The notes: generated from the sequence alone by a model not told the origin. A stretch of 64,000 nt of DNA from Eleginops maclovinus (GCF_036324505.1 NC_086349.1:27747259-27811258), one strand, 5' to 3'; shown: positions 42,991 through 57,313, counted from the first letter of the stretch. A program made the numbers and translations.

Positions 42991-45630
42991 AACAGACACA
43001 TCTCTGAAAGGTACTAAATAAGTACCTCCTGTTCAATCCAAACACATTTACAAATCGTTAGGGACACGAACAATCAGGAACTGCTTCTTATTTGATCCGT
43101 GCAGGAGCTGAAGTGTGAGGGCAAACCATACACTGATTTGTTGTTCATCTGTCGTCATCGGCTCCAACGGGACGCTGACTGAGGTCTCATCCTTCCACGA
43201 CACAACCTCGACACCGCCAGTCGACAGCGGTTACACAGCTGTTTTTAAAAATGCTTAGTTATTAATTTGGGGACTTGAAGAATATACAATACATACTGTA
43301 TATTAGAGGAGTGAGCATGGGGGAAGTGCTGCTGTCTCCCTGCCTCCCCATTACCGCTGCACAGATGTGTGTCCTGCGATGCGTGCCACTGGATTATCTG
43401 ATTAATTAATTACATCTTTTTTGATTAGGGTGAAATTCAGAATTAGATCCGTGCTTTGCTAAATTGGCTGCATATCTGCGGGTTGGTGTTGTGTCGACTT
43501 GTTAGCTCGCTCAGCTGATGGTGTTACGGTGAACGTTCATAACGAGAGACGCTTCTCTTTCGGAGTGAAATATTTATACAGAAAAATGCAATTTCCTGCT
43601 TCTCTCTGGAAGCAGAATCGACGCACCTGTTGGATTCAATATCAACAGGGCACACTTGTGACACAGCACTTCACGGTTCACTGCTTTAAAGCAACTATAA
43701 ATGGAAAACTAGCGCCGCTGTTTCTGTTATATAACACGTCATAAAGTGTCTGCATCAGAAAGTCTCTGTGCTGTTGGATATCGTGACAGGAAACGCGTTG
43801 AATACACATATTTTATTTCAAACCACGGACACTTTAAACATATATTAGACTTTCAGTGAAATGCCTGAATAATCCTCACATTTTAGAGCTGTAAACACAC
43901 ACAGAGCACATTCAGCGTATTGCTGTCTTAAGGAATCAATTATAAAGGTCAATGGGGATTTAATTTTCTAGCCAACTCTACGGATCAATGAGAGACTGAT
44001 TGTTCCGGCGTGGAATTCATTGAACATCTTTGCTTCTGTAAATCACATTCACTACATCTAAAGAGTCCCTGTTGCTGTAGTTGTGCTGCTCCCTCTCCTG
44101 CAGTGTGTTCTATAGGTGCATGTAAATGGTCTGCAGAGGCTCAAATCCCTGCCTTTCTCTCCCACACACCAAAAGGGTACCTAAATCAGTTGAAGACCCA
44201 CAACAACAAGGATTAAAGGGGCCTCTTACAGCTGATTCAATACATTTAGCATTTCCGTGCACTGGAGCTGTCCCCCCCCCCCCCCCCCCCCTGACCTGCA
44301 GCCGGCTTCAGGAGGACGGTGTTAAATCATCAGGTCAGGATTTATGACACGTGTGTGTGAATGTACATTACAGTTAACATCGCTGTCAGCATGCAGCGCG
44401 GGCCGAAGGACGGGGAAGGTCGGGGGGGGGGGGGGGGGGGGGGGGGATTAGTGTCTGAAACGAACAGCTGAAAACTTTCTCTGGGTTTTGTGGAGAAATA
44501 TCTTTATCTTGCTGGAAGAAAAAAGGAGGAATCTGTTCCAACGATCAGGGCTGCACAGCTAATCAACCTCGATATTCAGATGTGAGCTTTCTAAAATAAC
44601 GTTCCTCCTCATCCTCTCCCGTAGTTTAAGGAAAATACGTCAAATGATACTTTTAAATAATCACATGCTCATTGTAATACTATGTGTTGTGATAATGAGT
44701 CATTTCAAATAACTCGTTAAAAGCACTGAGGTATACTGCAACAGAAACACTGATTAAAAGATGATCGATTATTCCTGCAAATATCCCAATACGTTTCCAA
44801 ATCGTGCAAGGACCGGGACTCTGGATTTATTTCTTGTTCGACTGTAGTTTTATATTTTATCTGCAGAGGAATTAAAGCGTAATCCCTTAATCTCCCGTCT
44901 GACCTTCACTGAAAGCAACAGGTAGAGCTACAGGTGAGGAACAACAAAGAAAGGAAAAGCTGTGATTGGAAAAGCTCTCAGGTCATCGAGCAGCAGGACC
45001 ATTGTCCCCAACCCCCCCTCACCCGGTCTACTTACGACCCCCAGACTCTGACATGTGGTCACTGCCTCGGGACGTTACCATAGTAATGAGTAGAGGGGGG
45101 GGGGGGGTTCATTAACATCCTGTACGGCCCTCCAGGGTTTTGGAGACGACCGGCTGACTGAAGGAAGTCAATCAGGTTCCACTGGAGACTCAGAGCCTGG
45201 TAAAACATCCACCTTCACTCTGAAGCTCATCCAGACACAGGCCTTTAAACCAGCCACTAACTTAATCGCTGCGTTTCATTCAGCGGAAGCTTTTTATCCC
45301 AAGCACAGTCGCTGCTGGGGAAAACTCAGGCAATACTGATTTAGAAAGGCCAGGAAATACATGATAAACAGCTAATGGTGTGGTCTGGTGCAGCAGGGTG
45401 TACAAATACATGGTAGAAGAGGAGCAGACGTTAGCACGTTAGCATGTCCGTAGCCTGTTTATAACATGGAGACAACGTGATTTTAAACCTCACTTGTTCT
45501 GTTCACCTGACCTCAGAAGTGTAGATCAGCAAAGGAATGAGTCTGGAGTGTGATGAACAACTTGCCCTGCATACGAGACCTAAGTAACATCACATTATCA
45601 GGGGTTAGGCTAAATATAGCATGAGGCTAA
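42991..45630. other. Gene-poor stretch upstream of scrt2
   Basis: It includes a Scratch-type E-box (43624-43632), a poly-C run (44271-44292) and a poly-G run (44420-44447). No supported exon. Gene deserts flanking neural transcription factors often hold enhancers, but none can be identified here. Confidence 0.4.
43624..43632 (-). promoter_or_regulatory. Scratch/Snail-type E-box CAACAGGTG
   Basis: An exact CAACAGGTG on the minus strand about 2.4 kb upstream of the scrt2 start codon. Confidence 0.35.
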
Positions 45631-45639
45631 CGTCACATA

Positions 45640-45960
45640 TTAAGGCCCGCCCACTTTCAGGTGAAGATCCTGCATCAGAGCGAAGCTGAAAATAATAGTG
45701 TCTTCACGTCTTAAAGCTGCTGAGTCATTTATTGCACCTCCAACAACAAATAGATCCAGAGCTCCGGTTCCTTTACTTCCTCTCCAGAAAAAAGGAGAGT
45801 AAAGAAAGGATCAGAAATCTCAGTCTCAGTGTCAGCCTGCAGCCTGCCACTCGTCCCCCGCAGACCCACCGGACATCCATCCCCTATTTACTCTCCATAA
45901 GCTGTCTCTGCCGTCTGACCAGACACCTGACCCCATCTCCATATTAGTTATATAAACTGA
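45640..45960 (+). mobile_element. Dispersed repeat family Z, copy 2 (forward)
   Basis: It is collinear, in reverse complement, with 17965-18310: AAGGCCCGCCCACTTTCAGG, then GTGTCTTCACGTCTTAAAGC, CCAACAACAAATAGATCCAG and ATCCATCCCCTATTTACTC. Short indels separate the copies. Confidence 0.8.
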
Positions 45961-47575
45961 ATGGGATATAAAGGAGATATTGGGAGGAGTAATCGATCAT
46001 TTCTCATCTTTTTTATTCTACGTTTTACCTGTGATTATATGTCATGTTGTGTGTTTCTGTGGCGCTACATCTCCAACGGTCATACATGTAGTTTTCACAG
46101 ACCTTTACAAACACCCTCTCCTTAGGACGTGATGGGATGCTTTAAAGCTGGATCTCCATTGGGTCGTCCTCGGCTCGGCTGCTTATATAACGTCACTTTA
46201 GGGTTGTTGGGCGAGGTGAGGAGAAGCTAAGAGTCCATTAAAGCAAAGCCATCTATAATTTACCTCCCTCTTGCTTACTGGGTCACTTCAACGAGGCCTT
46301 TTTTTCACATTTAAAATGCAGCAGCGGGACACTGTTGTGCTCTCTGCAAAGACAAGAGGTGATTAAAGCGTTTGAAATAGAACACGGAGACAGATTACAT
46401 GCAACAAGTATTTATTTTAGGAGGTAATTCGTATTTAAAGGGCAGTTTGTGGCAGGCGTCCTGCATGTATTTGTCACTGAGATCCTCTTTTACACAGACG
46501 AATCAGACAGGGCTCAGTGAGGAAGGTCATGAAAGCGATATCTTACATTGCACTGAGGATCCGCGGTCCAACATGGAGTCTGAATGGACCTTTACTTCCT
46601 CTCCAGCCGGTCTGGATCTAATGCTGTTTGGCAGATAGTTCAGTGTATCACTCATGCCCTATTTGGCTTGTGTCTGCCTGTTGTCCTGCGAGCATCTCGG
46701 AGCATTTGTTGTCCACGGGCAACTGTTCAGTAAATAGGGCAATTAAGTGTGAAAAGCAGAAAGGAGCTAGCATGTTCCTATCTCTTTGGTGTTGGTGGTG
46801 GTGGTGGTGGTGGTGGTGGGGGGGGGGGGGGGGGATAATTTATGCTAATAACATCTCTACCGCTCAAGCTGCCCAAAAATGATAGCAGACCCTTTTGGCT
46901 TCACAAGAATCTTTTCATCCTCTTGGAGCAAAAAAAAAAAAAGTGGTTTCTCAACACCTTGCAAATAAGACAGCTGTGTGGCAATGAATAACCCCCACCC
47001 CCCTCCCCCACCATCCCTTTCATCTGCAGATGATAATCTCCTCTCCTTCACTGTCTTGTATGCTGCTTGTTTGTTCTTCATTTAGCCTGTGGAATACTTG
47101 AAACCTACTTTCCCCTCACACCCTGCACACCATCTATCATCATTCCTGCTTCGAGGGCTGCCACAGGAAGCGTGGATGTATCACTGTAAATAGTATCCCA
47201 TGCACGAGTGATGCTTCCTAATAACACTTAGGGAGAAACCCGAGCTCATGTGGCATAAATTCCTCCATCATACTGCGGGGCACGGAGGCTCTGTGTGGAG
47301 CAGAGGCCATCGTGGCAGTTCAATAAATAACCCCAGTGAAAGTGGGAGCAATAAAGCACATGAGATCTCTACCACCTCCCCTCGATCCGGCCCAGAGAGG
47401 AGCTCTGCTGTCAGCCGGAGAACAAATGTGTCAGCTTCCAAGACCCAGATTATTCCTTTAGTGCAGGAAGGAAGCCGCAAAGAGTCAGTGTTTCAGTTAC
47501 AGCGTCTCGAGAGGAGGAGCTGACACTGGGCTAGTTTGCCTTCTTTGCAAGTGATAGAGGAGAGCGTTGATATCG
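45961..47575. other. Gene-poor stretch
   Basis: A (GGT)n-poly-G tract lies at 46790-46834. Otherwise high-complexity DNA with short frames only; the 91-residue frame at 47248 has no recognisable family. Confidence 0.4.
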
Positions 47576-47576
47576 A

Positions 47577-47970
47577 GTTCCTTTACAGCCCAACATTAGC
47601 CTCCTTTAGCTTAGCGGTGGAGACGTGAAGTCATGTGACCGTGCTGTAGTTCCTTTATAGCTCAACATTAGCCGCCTTTAGCTTAGCGGTGGAGACGTGA
47701 AGTCATGTGACCGTGCTGTAGTTCCTTTACAGCCCAACATTAGCCTCCTTTAGCTTAGCGGTGGAGACGTGAAGTCATGTGACCGTGCTGTAGTTCCTTT
47801 ATAGCCCAACATTAGCCTCCTTTAGCTTAGCGGTGGAGACGTGAAGTCATGTGACCGTGCTGTAGTTCCTTTATAGCCCAACATTAGCCTCTTTTAGCTT
47901 AGCGGTGGAGACGTGAAGTCATGTGACCGTGCTGTAGTTCCTTTACAGCCCAACATTAGCTGCTTTATGC
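47577..47970. repeat. 72-bp tandem repeat, about 5 copies
   Basis: Units start TTCCTTTACAGCCCAACATT and contain GTCATGTGAC in all five copies. That word is an E-box of the type used by MiT/TFE and USF factors. Units differ by only one or two bases (CTCC, CGCC, CTCT), so the expansion is recent. Confidence 0.95.
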
Positions 47971-48000
47971 TAAGCTAAGCTAGCTGGCTGCTTGTGATGG

Positions 48001-50680
48001 ATTTATAATAAGCGCACAGACATGTGTTATTCTTTTCTTTATCTAACTCTTGGTAAGAAACATAATTTCCTTTCCTTTATGTGATATCCATGTGCTTCTC
48101 CTCGTTGTACATCTATGTTCCTCCTCTGAGGAATCTGTAGCAGCAGCTCAGCGAGGTTCTAATAACACACGTTCATTTCCTAATGCTGTAATTAAACCTT
48201 AACGTTAATAGTCATCGTCGCACCTTGCTCTGATTTATTGAGAAATAATTGTTCAGATAATCTTAGTTTAAATTAATTGGGTTAATTAATCACCACTGTG
48301 TGCTCACCCTCCCCCCACCCCCCTCTCTTATAAAGGCATTGTAAGTCTTTTCACATAATGTTCCATCAGGAAGGTCAGAGCAGTGGGTAATAGACTGTCA
48401 TTTCCAATTTGTAGGCCTAGTTCCACGTAAAGGAAGAGCAAATGCATGAGTGCGATGCTATCGGGGCGGTTAGAATTAGACAACAAATGAGCAGATCTGC
48501 ATGCAGCGTGGACGGGGACCCCTCAGAGATAGCGTCTCTTCTGAGGAGTCTCTCCACCTGTTTGCAGCCGGCGGGACAGAAACACCAGAGGATCGGAGGT
48601 TGTTTTATTCAAATCTGCAACCACACTGAGACGTGTTTCTTCTCATGTCAGCACAGAGAGGTGGGATCCATTTCCCCAGGATTAGTCCGCCGGGGGGGAA
48701 AATGATTGCTTTTTCTAATACTTAGTAACAATTTTTCAATTTCCTCCCGTCTTTGTTACTCTCAACATTATTTTTTTTTTTGCAAATGAGCAAAACAGAG
48801 GCGAGCGCCGAACTTCACCTTGGGACCAAAGCGTCATTTGCATATATATTGAGAGCATACGTTTTTGGTTTATAATAGTCACCATTGTGGGGTGGGGGAG
48901 GGGGACGGAGAGGGGGGGGGGGGCGGCGGCTGGCAGGCTTTCTGTCACCTGTTATGAGGCCCTTGTCCGTGAACATCCCTGGGAGACGAAGGCAGGCGAT
49001 AATTACACTGCTGCGACTAAACTGGTGTTGCTCTGTTTCCCCCACACATTGTTTTAAGCCGTGTTCCATTTGCACTGGGAGTCGGAGGTCTGAACTGGGA
49101 GTCACTGCGTTCCAGTAGCACAAGTGGGAAGCAATCTGAAGCTGGAATTCCTTTATTTTTGGGATAACTACGGCCAGAGGGCAGCGTAATTAAAAGGCGA
49201 AGACTAACATATATTAAAAAGTAGGCTCACGTTATGATGGATAAAGATGTTCACAGCTTCACCTTCACCTCGGGATAGCTACTGTTAGCAATAACTACGC
49301 TTTATTTTGTATTTGTGAGAATAAACCTTGTAGAGACAGACAGAAGATGGGTACTACCATGTGTACAGGTGTTGAAATGTGACAGAAATAATACAGACGA
49401 GCTAAATACGTTATATTTTCAAAGTGTTTTCTTAATGTTTATCTGCCCAATCTGCATTTGGAACGTTGATCTCCGGTGTGGTGAAGTATCTCCGAGGTTC
49501 CACGCAGGAAGTCCGATATTCCCACTTCTCAGGACAACTGGACCGCACCGTTCAATCTGAGCAGGAAAAGTCAAACTAAGACGGCTGCGGGACACGTCTT
49601 TGTTTCCCAAATCACAGAAAATGAAAAGAATCTCCGGGCTCTGATCCCATGGTGGTTACAGCCCGGCGATCATAAAGCCACCCTCTGCCGGGCGGTGTGC
49701 AGGAGATAATGCATGCAGCAGGAATCAGAGGAGATGCACTGCAGATGGTCACATGACAAATGGCTTTATTGCCCCGTTATGGAGATTTGAATCATAATTG
49801 AGTGTCTCTACAGTGATGTGTGCACTTGGTGTGACTCACACTGAGTCTTTAGCCAGAGGACAGACGAGCTCTGCTGCTTCCAATTCAATCTATTTAGATT
49901 TCACCTCAAATCTCTGTAAACCAGCCGCAGTGTTTTGATCTCTGTGCATATTTGTGCAAGATTTCCGTGAAGATAAAGGAGCGAATTGGATTCCAGAGAT
50001 CTTATTGTCATATATACAATAACACAGGCACTGTCTCACGCCTGAGCTCTCCACAGGAAACTATGCATATGAGACATTTGATGTACAGTATAAGATGCAT
50101 CACACAGCATGGACACACTCAAACAGCTTCCCTCTGAAATGTGTTTCCACTGTGTTATTCCAGCAAATGTTTCAGTGCGTAGCTAAAGTTGAATAAAGAG
50201 TAATGTGAGCATGCACATTTGCACAGCGATGCATGTGCAGCACGCATCGCTGCCTTTGTGTGTGTGGAGCGCTTTTCAAAGGGCATGCTTTTGTGCAGCA
50301 CAGATGATGCAGCTGGCAGGAGCAGGACTATCGCTGGAAGCTCGTCCGTGTTGGCACACTTTCAGAGAGCTGCTGGCTCCCGGGTCACACTTTATATATT
50401 TATTTATATCGGCTGCAGAAAGGCTGCCTGCCGTCTGCTGTCTGGCTGTGTGGCACACACACTGTTGACTGTGTCTCCTCAAGACTCGATACGACGTGAG
50501 GCAGCGGTTAGTGTGCAGAAAATTCAAATGCAAGTTGATTATCACGAGTCATGTTTCCTGTTTACAGCGTCTTGATTGTGAGGATCCGACACACAGATAG
50601 CAGGTAAAGCAACATAAACAGAACACGTGTCAGACACCTGTTCCCTGAACGCATCATATCCCTGCCTCTGACCGACACCG
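48001..50680. other. Gene-poor stretch
   Basis: Largely unique sequence with poly-T and poly-G runs (48768-48780, 48912-48923). Short frames only and no exon support. The 49640-49790 region is high-complexity and could be conserved non-coding DNA. Confidence 0.4.
48836..48843 (+). promoter_or_regulatory. Octamer motif ATTTGCAT
   Basis: A perfect POU octamer within a high-complexity block at 48780-49130 that also has TTTGCAAATGAG. A candidate distal neural regulatory element, by motif only. Confidence 0.25.
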
Positions 50681-50689
50681 CGTACGTGT

Positions 50690-50960
50690 GTTTGTTTTTA
50701 TGTAAAGACCACCGTTAGCCCAGTCTGCTCCGATTGGTTAGCTGCCCGGCTCTTAGGGATGTCCCGCCCCTTAACCTATCACGTACAATGTGTTCCAAAT
50801 AGGAGCATGAGTGTTCCATCGTGATGTCACTGTGTTCGGGAAGTAAACAAAGGAGTCCAATGGAGGCGTTTCAGGCAGGGGAGAAGAGGGAACACAGGGA
50901 TTTCAGTCTTTGTAGACCATTTACATGCACTAAAGCCTATTGGACTCACTACAGGTTGAT
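50690..50960 (+). mobile_element. Dispersed repeat family X, copy C
   Basis: It shares TAGCCCAGTCTGCTCCGATTGG, GGATGTCCCGCCCCTTAACC and CTATCACGTACAATGTGTT with copies A and B. It extends further right (AAACAAAGGAGTCCAATGGA) than they do. It has no minisatellite expansion. Confidence 0.8.
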
Positions 50961-51404
50961 GTTGGAGCTGCTGTGATGCCAGACAGACTTCAGAGTTGAT
51001 CTGACAATAGAGTCATAGCGTATCATCCTCCACGATGACAAACAGTGGTAAATGATAAGCGAACATTTCATTAGGACACATAAATAAAGAGATGCAGCAG
51101 AGAAAGGTTATCTCCTCCAACAGTCAGCCATCAGAGAGCCCAGAGGAGAAGATGAACTTCAAATTAAAATGTCTACTTGATGCATTAACCTAATAGGGAC
51201 GGATGGGAGGAGAGAGCTCTTCCTGCTTCAGCCCGAGGCGACAGACTGGGGGAGTTGTCATTACCAACTTACCCACCAAGATGAGCTGTTGAGAGGGGGG
51301 GGGGGGCTTAGAAATTGTCTGCTGTTTTGACAGGTGTCGGTGCTGGTTAATTTATCAAGCAATTACAGAATAAATGGAGCTATCAGTACACGGGAAACAT
51401 GATT

Positions 51405-52070
51405 GATCAGCAGGAGAGGACTCTTTAAAGTAGAGACACTACATACTGATATACACCTGAACATCAGCAGGAGAGGACTCTTTAAAGTAGAGACGCTACA
51501 TACTGATATACACCTGAACATCAGCAGGAGAGGACTCTTTAAAGTAGAGACGCTACATACTGATATACACCTGAACATCAGCAGGAGAGGACTCTTTAAA
51601 GTAGACACTCTACATACTGATATACACCTGAACATCAGCAGGAGAGGACTCTTTAAAGTAGAGACTCTACATACTGATATACACCTGAACATCAGCAGGA
51701 GAGGACTCTTTAAAGTAGAGACGCTACATACTGATATACACCTGAACATCAGCAGGAGAGGACTCTTTAAAGTAGAGACACTACATACTGATATACACCT
51801 GAACATCAGCAGGAGAGGACTCTTTAAAGTAGAGACACTACATACTGATATACACCTGAACATCAGCAGGAGAGGACTCTTTAAAGTAGAGACTCTACAT
51901 ACTGATATACACCTGAACATCAGCAGGAGAGGACTCTTTAAAGTAGAGACTCTACATACTGATATACTCCTGAACATCAGCAGGAGAGGACTCTTTAAAG
52001 TAGAGACTCTACATACTGATATACACCTGAACATCAGCAGGAGAGGACTCTTTAAAGTAGAGACTCTGAC
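51405..52070. repeat. 57-bp minisatellite, about 12 copies (locus 2, inverted)
   Basis: The unit is the reverse complement of the one at 466-1281, with variants GACACTAC, GACGCTAC and GACTCTAC at the hairpin. Flanks are unrelated to locus 1. The plus strand is open as the same 19-residue peptide repeat, but no start, promoter or gene lies here. Confidence 0.97.
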
Positions 52071-55000
52071 CTCCACTCTGAGCAGGTTTTCAGCTGCTGG
52101 AGCTCTGAATGTGAAACTAAAAATAAACCTCCTGCAGTTGGACTAACAGATGACTCATTGATTTCCAAAAACAAAGCAGCAGTGGCTCTGAAAGCTTCAT
52201 CCTACAGCAGTTATAATGTCGTGCCCCCTCCGACCTCCCCCTCCCCCCCGGTCAGTGTGTTGGTAACGTCCGTGAAATGAGCGCCGCGGCCCTCCAGCGG
52301 TGCTCCGGCTCGCGGCGTTTCAACACCTGCCGCCGCTCAGCTGCTGCTCCACGCCTGAACGCACCGCGCTAATAAACAGACCCGTCCTTATCGCGGGAAC
52401 TCCATTAACGGGGGGGTCGCGTCACCTGAAGCCCCCTTCGCCCGGCGACAGCAAATTACAAGGCAAATGTAATGGCTTGTGCTGTAGCCGCCACACACTG
52501 AGCCGATGTTATTACAGGTCCCCGGGACGCTGTGCTTTATGATGACTGCAGTGAAATCCAGGTCAGCGCCTCCACTGCTCCACTTCCTCCATCAGGTCCA
52601 TTCAGGAGGAACAAAGGCGTGCAGCAGGTCGCACTCTTCATGTCGCACACTTCACATGTCGCACACTTCACACACAAGAGGCTGCAGACGGGAAGCTGTG
52701 TGTGTGAGACAACAGTTTGTTCAGAGAGGCACAAAGCAGAGTGATTAATCAGGTGCTCTTCAACAGCAGAAGAGACGGCAGGGGGGAGAGAGCCGGAGTC
52801 TGGTTATTATAGAAACACCAGAAATCAGAATCAGAAAGCGTTGGTTCGTCCCAAATCTGAGGCCGAAGACTTACATATTAAACACAACGGTTTCAGGGAT
52901 ATAAACAAATAAGTACCATGGTAAAAAAAGAGCCGCCAACGCTGAGAAATGTGCACATCTGTATCAGTTGTCAAACAAATAAAGCATAAATGGCACGTGT
53001 GTATAGAGTATGGCACATTAGCAGGGGGGCAAAACCTGGAAGACAAGCATTTAGACCTCGGAAATATCATAAAAGAAATAAATATGGAAAGTGAGATACA
53101 GTTAAAAAATAGAATAAAGAAATACAACACAGACAAAGAGCAGACTGGGTTTCAGTGTAGGTTAGTTGCAGTACTTTAACCATTAGTATGTCGCAGTGGT
53201 TTAGCCTCTTGGTAGCTAACAGCCGCTCTGGAGAATCAACAGTGCCGTCTTTCACTGCTGATTAACCTCTTCTCATCTTTTTCTGTGGCATCTCTCGTGC
53301 ATGTTCATGAGTATTTGCACACGGCACAATAGCTGCCCTTCTACAGTGTTTAGAGGGCGTTACCTGTGCTAATAATACACTCTTCATCATGCAGCACACC
53401 TGCAGGACGAGAGCACATTCAGCGTTGGTGCATGAGGATATTCTCTATCCAGAAAATTAGAAAAATGTTGAGATATTTGGGAATATAATGCATTTTGAAT
53501 ATCTGCATGGGACCATTGTTGTTTATTTAATATCTCTTTTTATTATCCAACATACTCAAGGTTACATGTGTCCTATCAGAGCTGATGGTGCAGAGGTGCT
53601 TAATGAAGAGATGGAAGTGCATTTAAAGCAAAACCAAAGAAAGAAATAATACGTTGGATTTATAGAGCGCCTGAAATCCAAGGACGCTTTACAACAGAGG
53701 GGCCGTAGGGGGGCTAAAGGGGAAAACAGAACCACAACTATAAATAAATGTAGGTATGAAGTCCAGTGGGTAACAAAGCAGCCCCTCTGTGGTCCTCAGG
53801 AGACAGGCTGATGGGGGGCTTGTTACAGAAGCAGTCAAAGACACAGCGTTTGTTTTTGTATATTGAACGCTGGATGTTTCCTCTGGTCATACATCTTCCT
53901 CTGAGGGCATCCCAGGGGCTTCGGGACACCCCCCCCAACCCACAGAACAAAGCTACCTGCCGGTGCCTCTCCACCGCCGGGGCCTCGTGACAAATCGTCC
54001 TTGTCCGGCCGCATGAGAGAGCTGGGACTGCAGTAATTGCATATTTCCCCCTAATTGCATTTGTCACATGTGGGGTCTCCGGCCCTCCTCACTGGAGTGT
54101 AAAGGCAGCAGCTGAACTCTCACCTGCACTCAGAGCCGGACCGGGCTGCACACGGGGCAATAAATTATGCAGCGGCACAATACATCAGCGGGGTGGGGGG
54201 GCTGCAGGTCCATTAAAGACTCAGACTCGACTCGTGATGCTGTTTGAGGACAAGCAAGGGCTTCTACTGCAGGAGCACACAGGGCAGATAACAGTGAGGA
54301 CCTTTCCCTACTTCTGACCGGATCCCAGTCGATGGGCTGCCTGGGTTTTTCCCTCCAGTTACTTCCTGTCGTCCACAGTGAGGGACGTCATTGTCCGACA
54401 TCTTAAAAATATTCAATGAAACAGAAATGTTTATAACAATATGAGGAGTAAAAAAAGAAGTGCATTAAAAAGACTTTTTATATCCTCTTAGAAATGTGCA
54501 AATACAAATGAAATATAATAATAATTACGCAAGAAAGATCAAATAAAATACAACCATATTTATTCAAAAGTCAAAATAAAAATGAGCAAACACTAAGTAA
54601 ATAAAACCTGTCCTACTGCAGCACCTCTACTGAAACGGTCCTCTAGTTTAATTCACAAATACCTAGAGCGCGACCCGGACGGAGCACAGCTGCATGGCTG
54701 ATGGTGCTTCAGGAGCTTCTGGTTGGTCCTCTCTCGTGAGCTGAGAAGGTGGTCTTTGTCTGTCGGTGCATGGATCAGCTTACAGTCCTGCTGTGTATGG
54801 ATGTTTGAAGAGGATGCTCTATATTGTTCGCAGTGTTTCTCCAAGACGTTGATCGGACTTGAGAGAGCTTTCACGTGTCTTTTCTCACACATTTTCCTGA
54901 TGATGAATGCAACTCAAATGCACTATTTTCACAGAGTTCTCATAATTCAAATCCGCAGGGTCCCCCCCCGGTCCATGCTACACCCTGTCACCATTTTTCA

Positions 55001-56540
55001 TGATCATTGCAGAATTATTTTATCCACAAACCGACTCCGGTGCGTTCAGGAGCTTTGAATCATAGCGTGGAAACATCATGGACGCTGCACGCGTTGTGGA
55101 CAACATGTTGATGTTTCTGAACTGTTGTTCCTACGTAAAGGGGGGGGGGGTTCCCAGTCTGGAACATGCTTTTCCGATCATTACAACACTACATGAAGGC
55201 AGCAATGTTACAGAAAGTAAAACCTTATTTAATGAATCTCCATCCCTCACTTCCCTCCCTTTGCCCTGGTCATACTTTCCCACAGAAACAGTTTCTCTTT
55301 ATCCTCCTCAGAAACAACCAAGCTGAAAGCATATCCTCCCCCACTTGTAGAGGTAATACATAATAGATAAAACAGACGTCTTTGTCTTGGCCCTGTTTCA
55401 GGATTGTCCAAATGTTGAAGAGGTGGAAACGTCCCTACGAGTATCCATAGTTTTTATTGTATATTCTGATGACGATGAAACGTGTCTAGAAGCCCCAGAG
55501 ACATTCAGCTGTAGAGACGTGCTGGAAACCACAGATTTCTGCTTCTCAGATTACATTTCCTCACGTTTCTTGCTGTGTTTCTCGTGTTTTCTGCCGTGTT
55601 TCCTGTGCTTCATCATAGTTTCAGGTGGTGTTTTTGGGGCGGGGGGGCGGGGTGGGGGTTAATAAGGAGCTTCTGGATGCTGGTGATAGGCGCCCGGCTG
55701 CTGCATTATACAGAGGGGTTGTACAACTACATTTTAATCCACTCGTGTTTCTGCCCTGATAAAAGGATTCTCTCCATCTCTTTCTGTTTAATTCACACTA
55801 TCATCAATCAAATGTGTCCCTGCCCCCCCCCCCCCCATCCCCCTGGTTTTGGGGGTCTGCAGTAGATAGGACGGGGGTCCCCTGAGGGGGTTTGGGACGT
55901 GACGGACCGGTCACAGATGCCGCTGAAATTAAAATGCAAGAGTCTGTGCAAGGTGTTACGTTTCTCAGACATGCTCATTTGCAGCGCCATGAAGAGGCTT
56001 ATCTGAGATTCCCCGTCAGAGATTATGTGAATCTGATTATAACAACACGCTGTTTGTGAGCGTCGCTACAAGTGAGGAAGACGCTGCGTTTGTGTCTTCC
56101 TCCATTGTCTGCTCGTGACAGTCGCCACAGGCTACTCAGTAATGAATCTGAGCCTGTAGAGTAAATATTCACATCTCTGCACAACAGGTCAGACCCTCAG
56201 CAGAGGCTGCAAATACATGCTCATTTCATTCTGGAATCTGAGGTCGTGTTGGATACATGTGAGGGAGGTTTGCAGCCTCTCATTTTATTCCATGTTTTTA
56301 AGTATTTTAACTTTCATATTTACCTCCATTATCCATTATCTAAAAACCTAAATAACTATAATTATTGAAAAGTAATAATAATAAACTAATATAGAGATCA
56401 TATTAAATAAAGACAATCAATCAAAATCAAGTAGAGCAAAAAATACATTTACAAACAAAGTAAGGAATAAGTGTTAAAAATAGAATACTAATATTTCAAA
56501 GTTATGCAAATAAAGATCAAATGAAACTGAAATATATTAA
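52071..56540. other. Gene-poor stretch
   Basis: GC-rich, high-complexity DNA at 52240-52560 (GCAAATTACAAGGCAAATGT inside) is the best conserved-element candidate. A CTTTACAACAG-type element relic lies at 53655-53720. Poly-G and poly-C runs occur at 55141 and 55825. No supported exon. Confidence 0.4.
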
Positions 56541-56616
56541 AACGTAGAGTTAAAAACGTAGAGTTAAAAACGTAGAGTTAAAAACGTAGAGTTAAAAACG
56601 TAGAGTTAAAACGTGC
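56541..56616. repeat. 15-bp tandem AAAAACGTAGAGTTA, about 5 copies
   Basis: A short tandem array in a strongly AT-rich segment (56300-56900). Confidence 0.95.
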
Positions 56617-57309
56617 ATTAAATGATCAAATAAAAAACTGTGTTTTTATTTTCATAAAAGTAAAAATCTGTCATTTAAAAAAACAATTAAAAACAAACAG
56701 TAAATATATAAAAAATATACAGTGATCAAAACAAATCTAAATAAAATGTATATAATCATAAGAAGTTAAAGATCAACTCAAATATAAAAACATAAAGTCA
56801 AAATAGAAAATGTGCAGGAATAAATGTTAATAATAATAAAGAATATTTCTATACAAATGTTTTTTTAAGAATCAAAAGGAAGAATATACAATTACACAAT
56901 GGAGCATGCGCTCACAGTCAATATGCACATCTCTGCACGACAGGTCAGCTCCTCAGCACAGACGCAGGAGGGTACGATCAGATGCTGGAACTACAAAGGA
57001 ATTGTGTATAACCGGCTGCTGGAGTGTCAGCGCTGACGTCTGGGCTCCTGCTTCTCCTCTAAGGCTGTGAGTCTTTGTCTTCCTCTGATGCTCCGCTCTC
57101 TTCATGTGACAGCTAATCCTGAACAGAAATAGCATGTTTGTGTAAAAAAGGAGCCTATGTTCCTGACGCTTTCATAAAAGTGAAGCACTTTCAGCAGATT
57201 TGTCACTCCAACGTGTTCAGTTCTATTATCTTTGTCCCACATAGAGCACAACGGCCTGATGATGCAGACTGCAGGCACAGATCCTGATCCGTACCATCAA
57301 GCAGTAGTT

Positions 57310-57313
<4 letters not shown>

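Noticed and set aside
51363..52146. Frames of about 240 codons in both directions in the second 57-bp array
   Set aside because: Same repeat artefact, with no adjoining exon.
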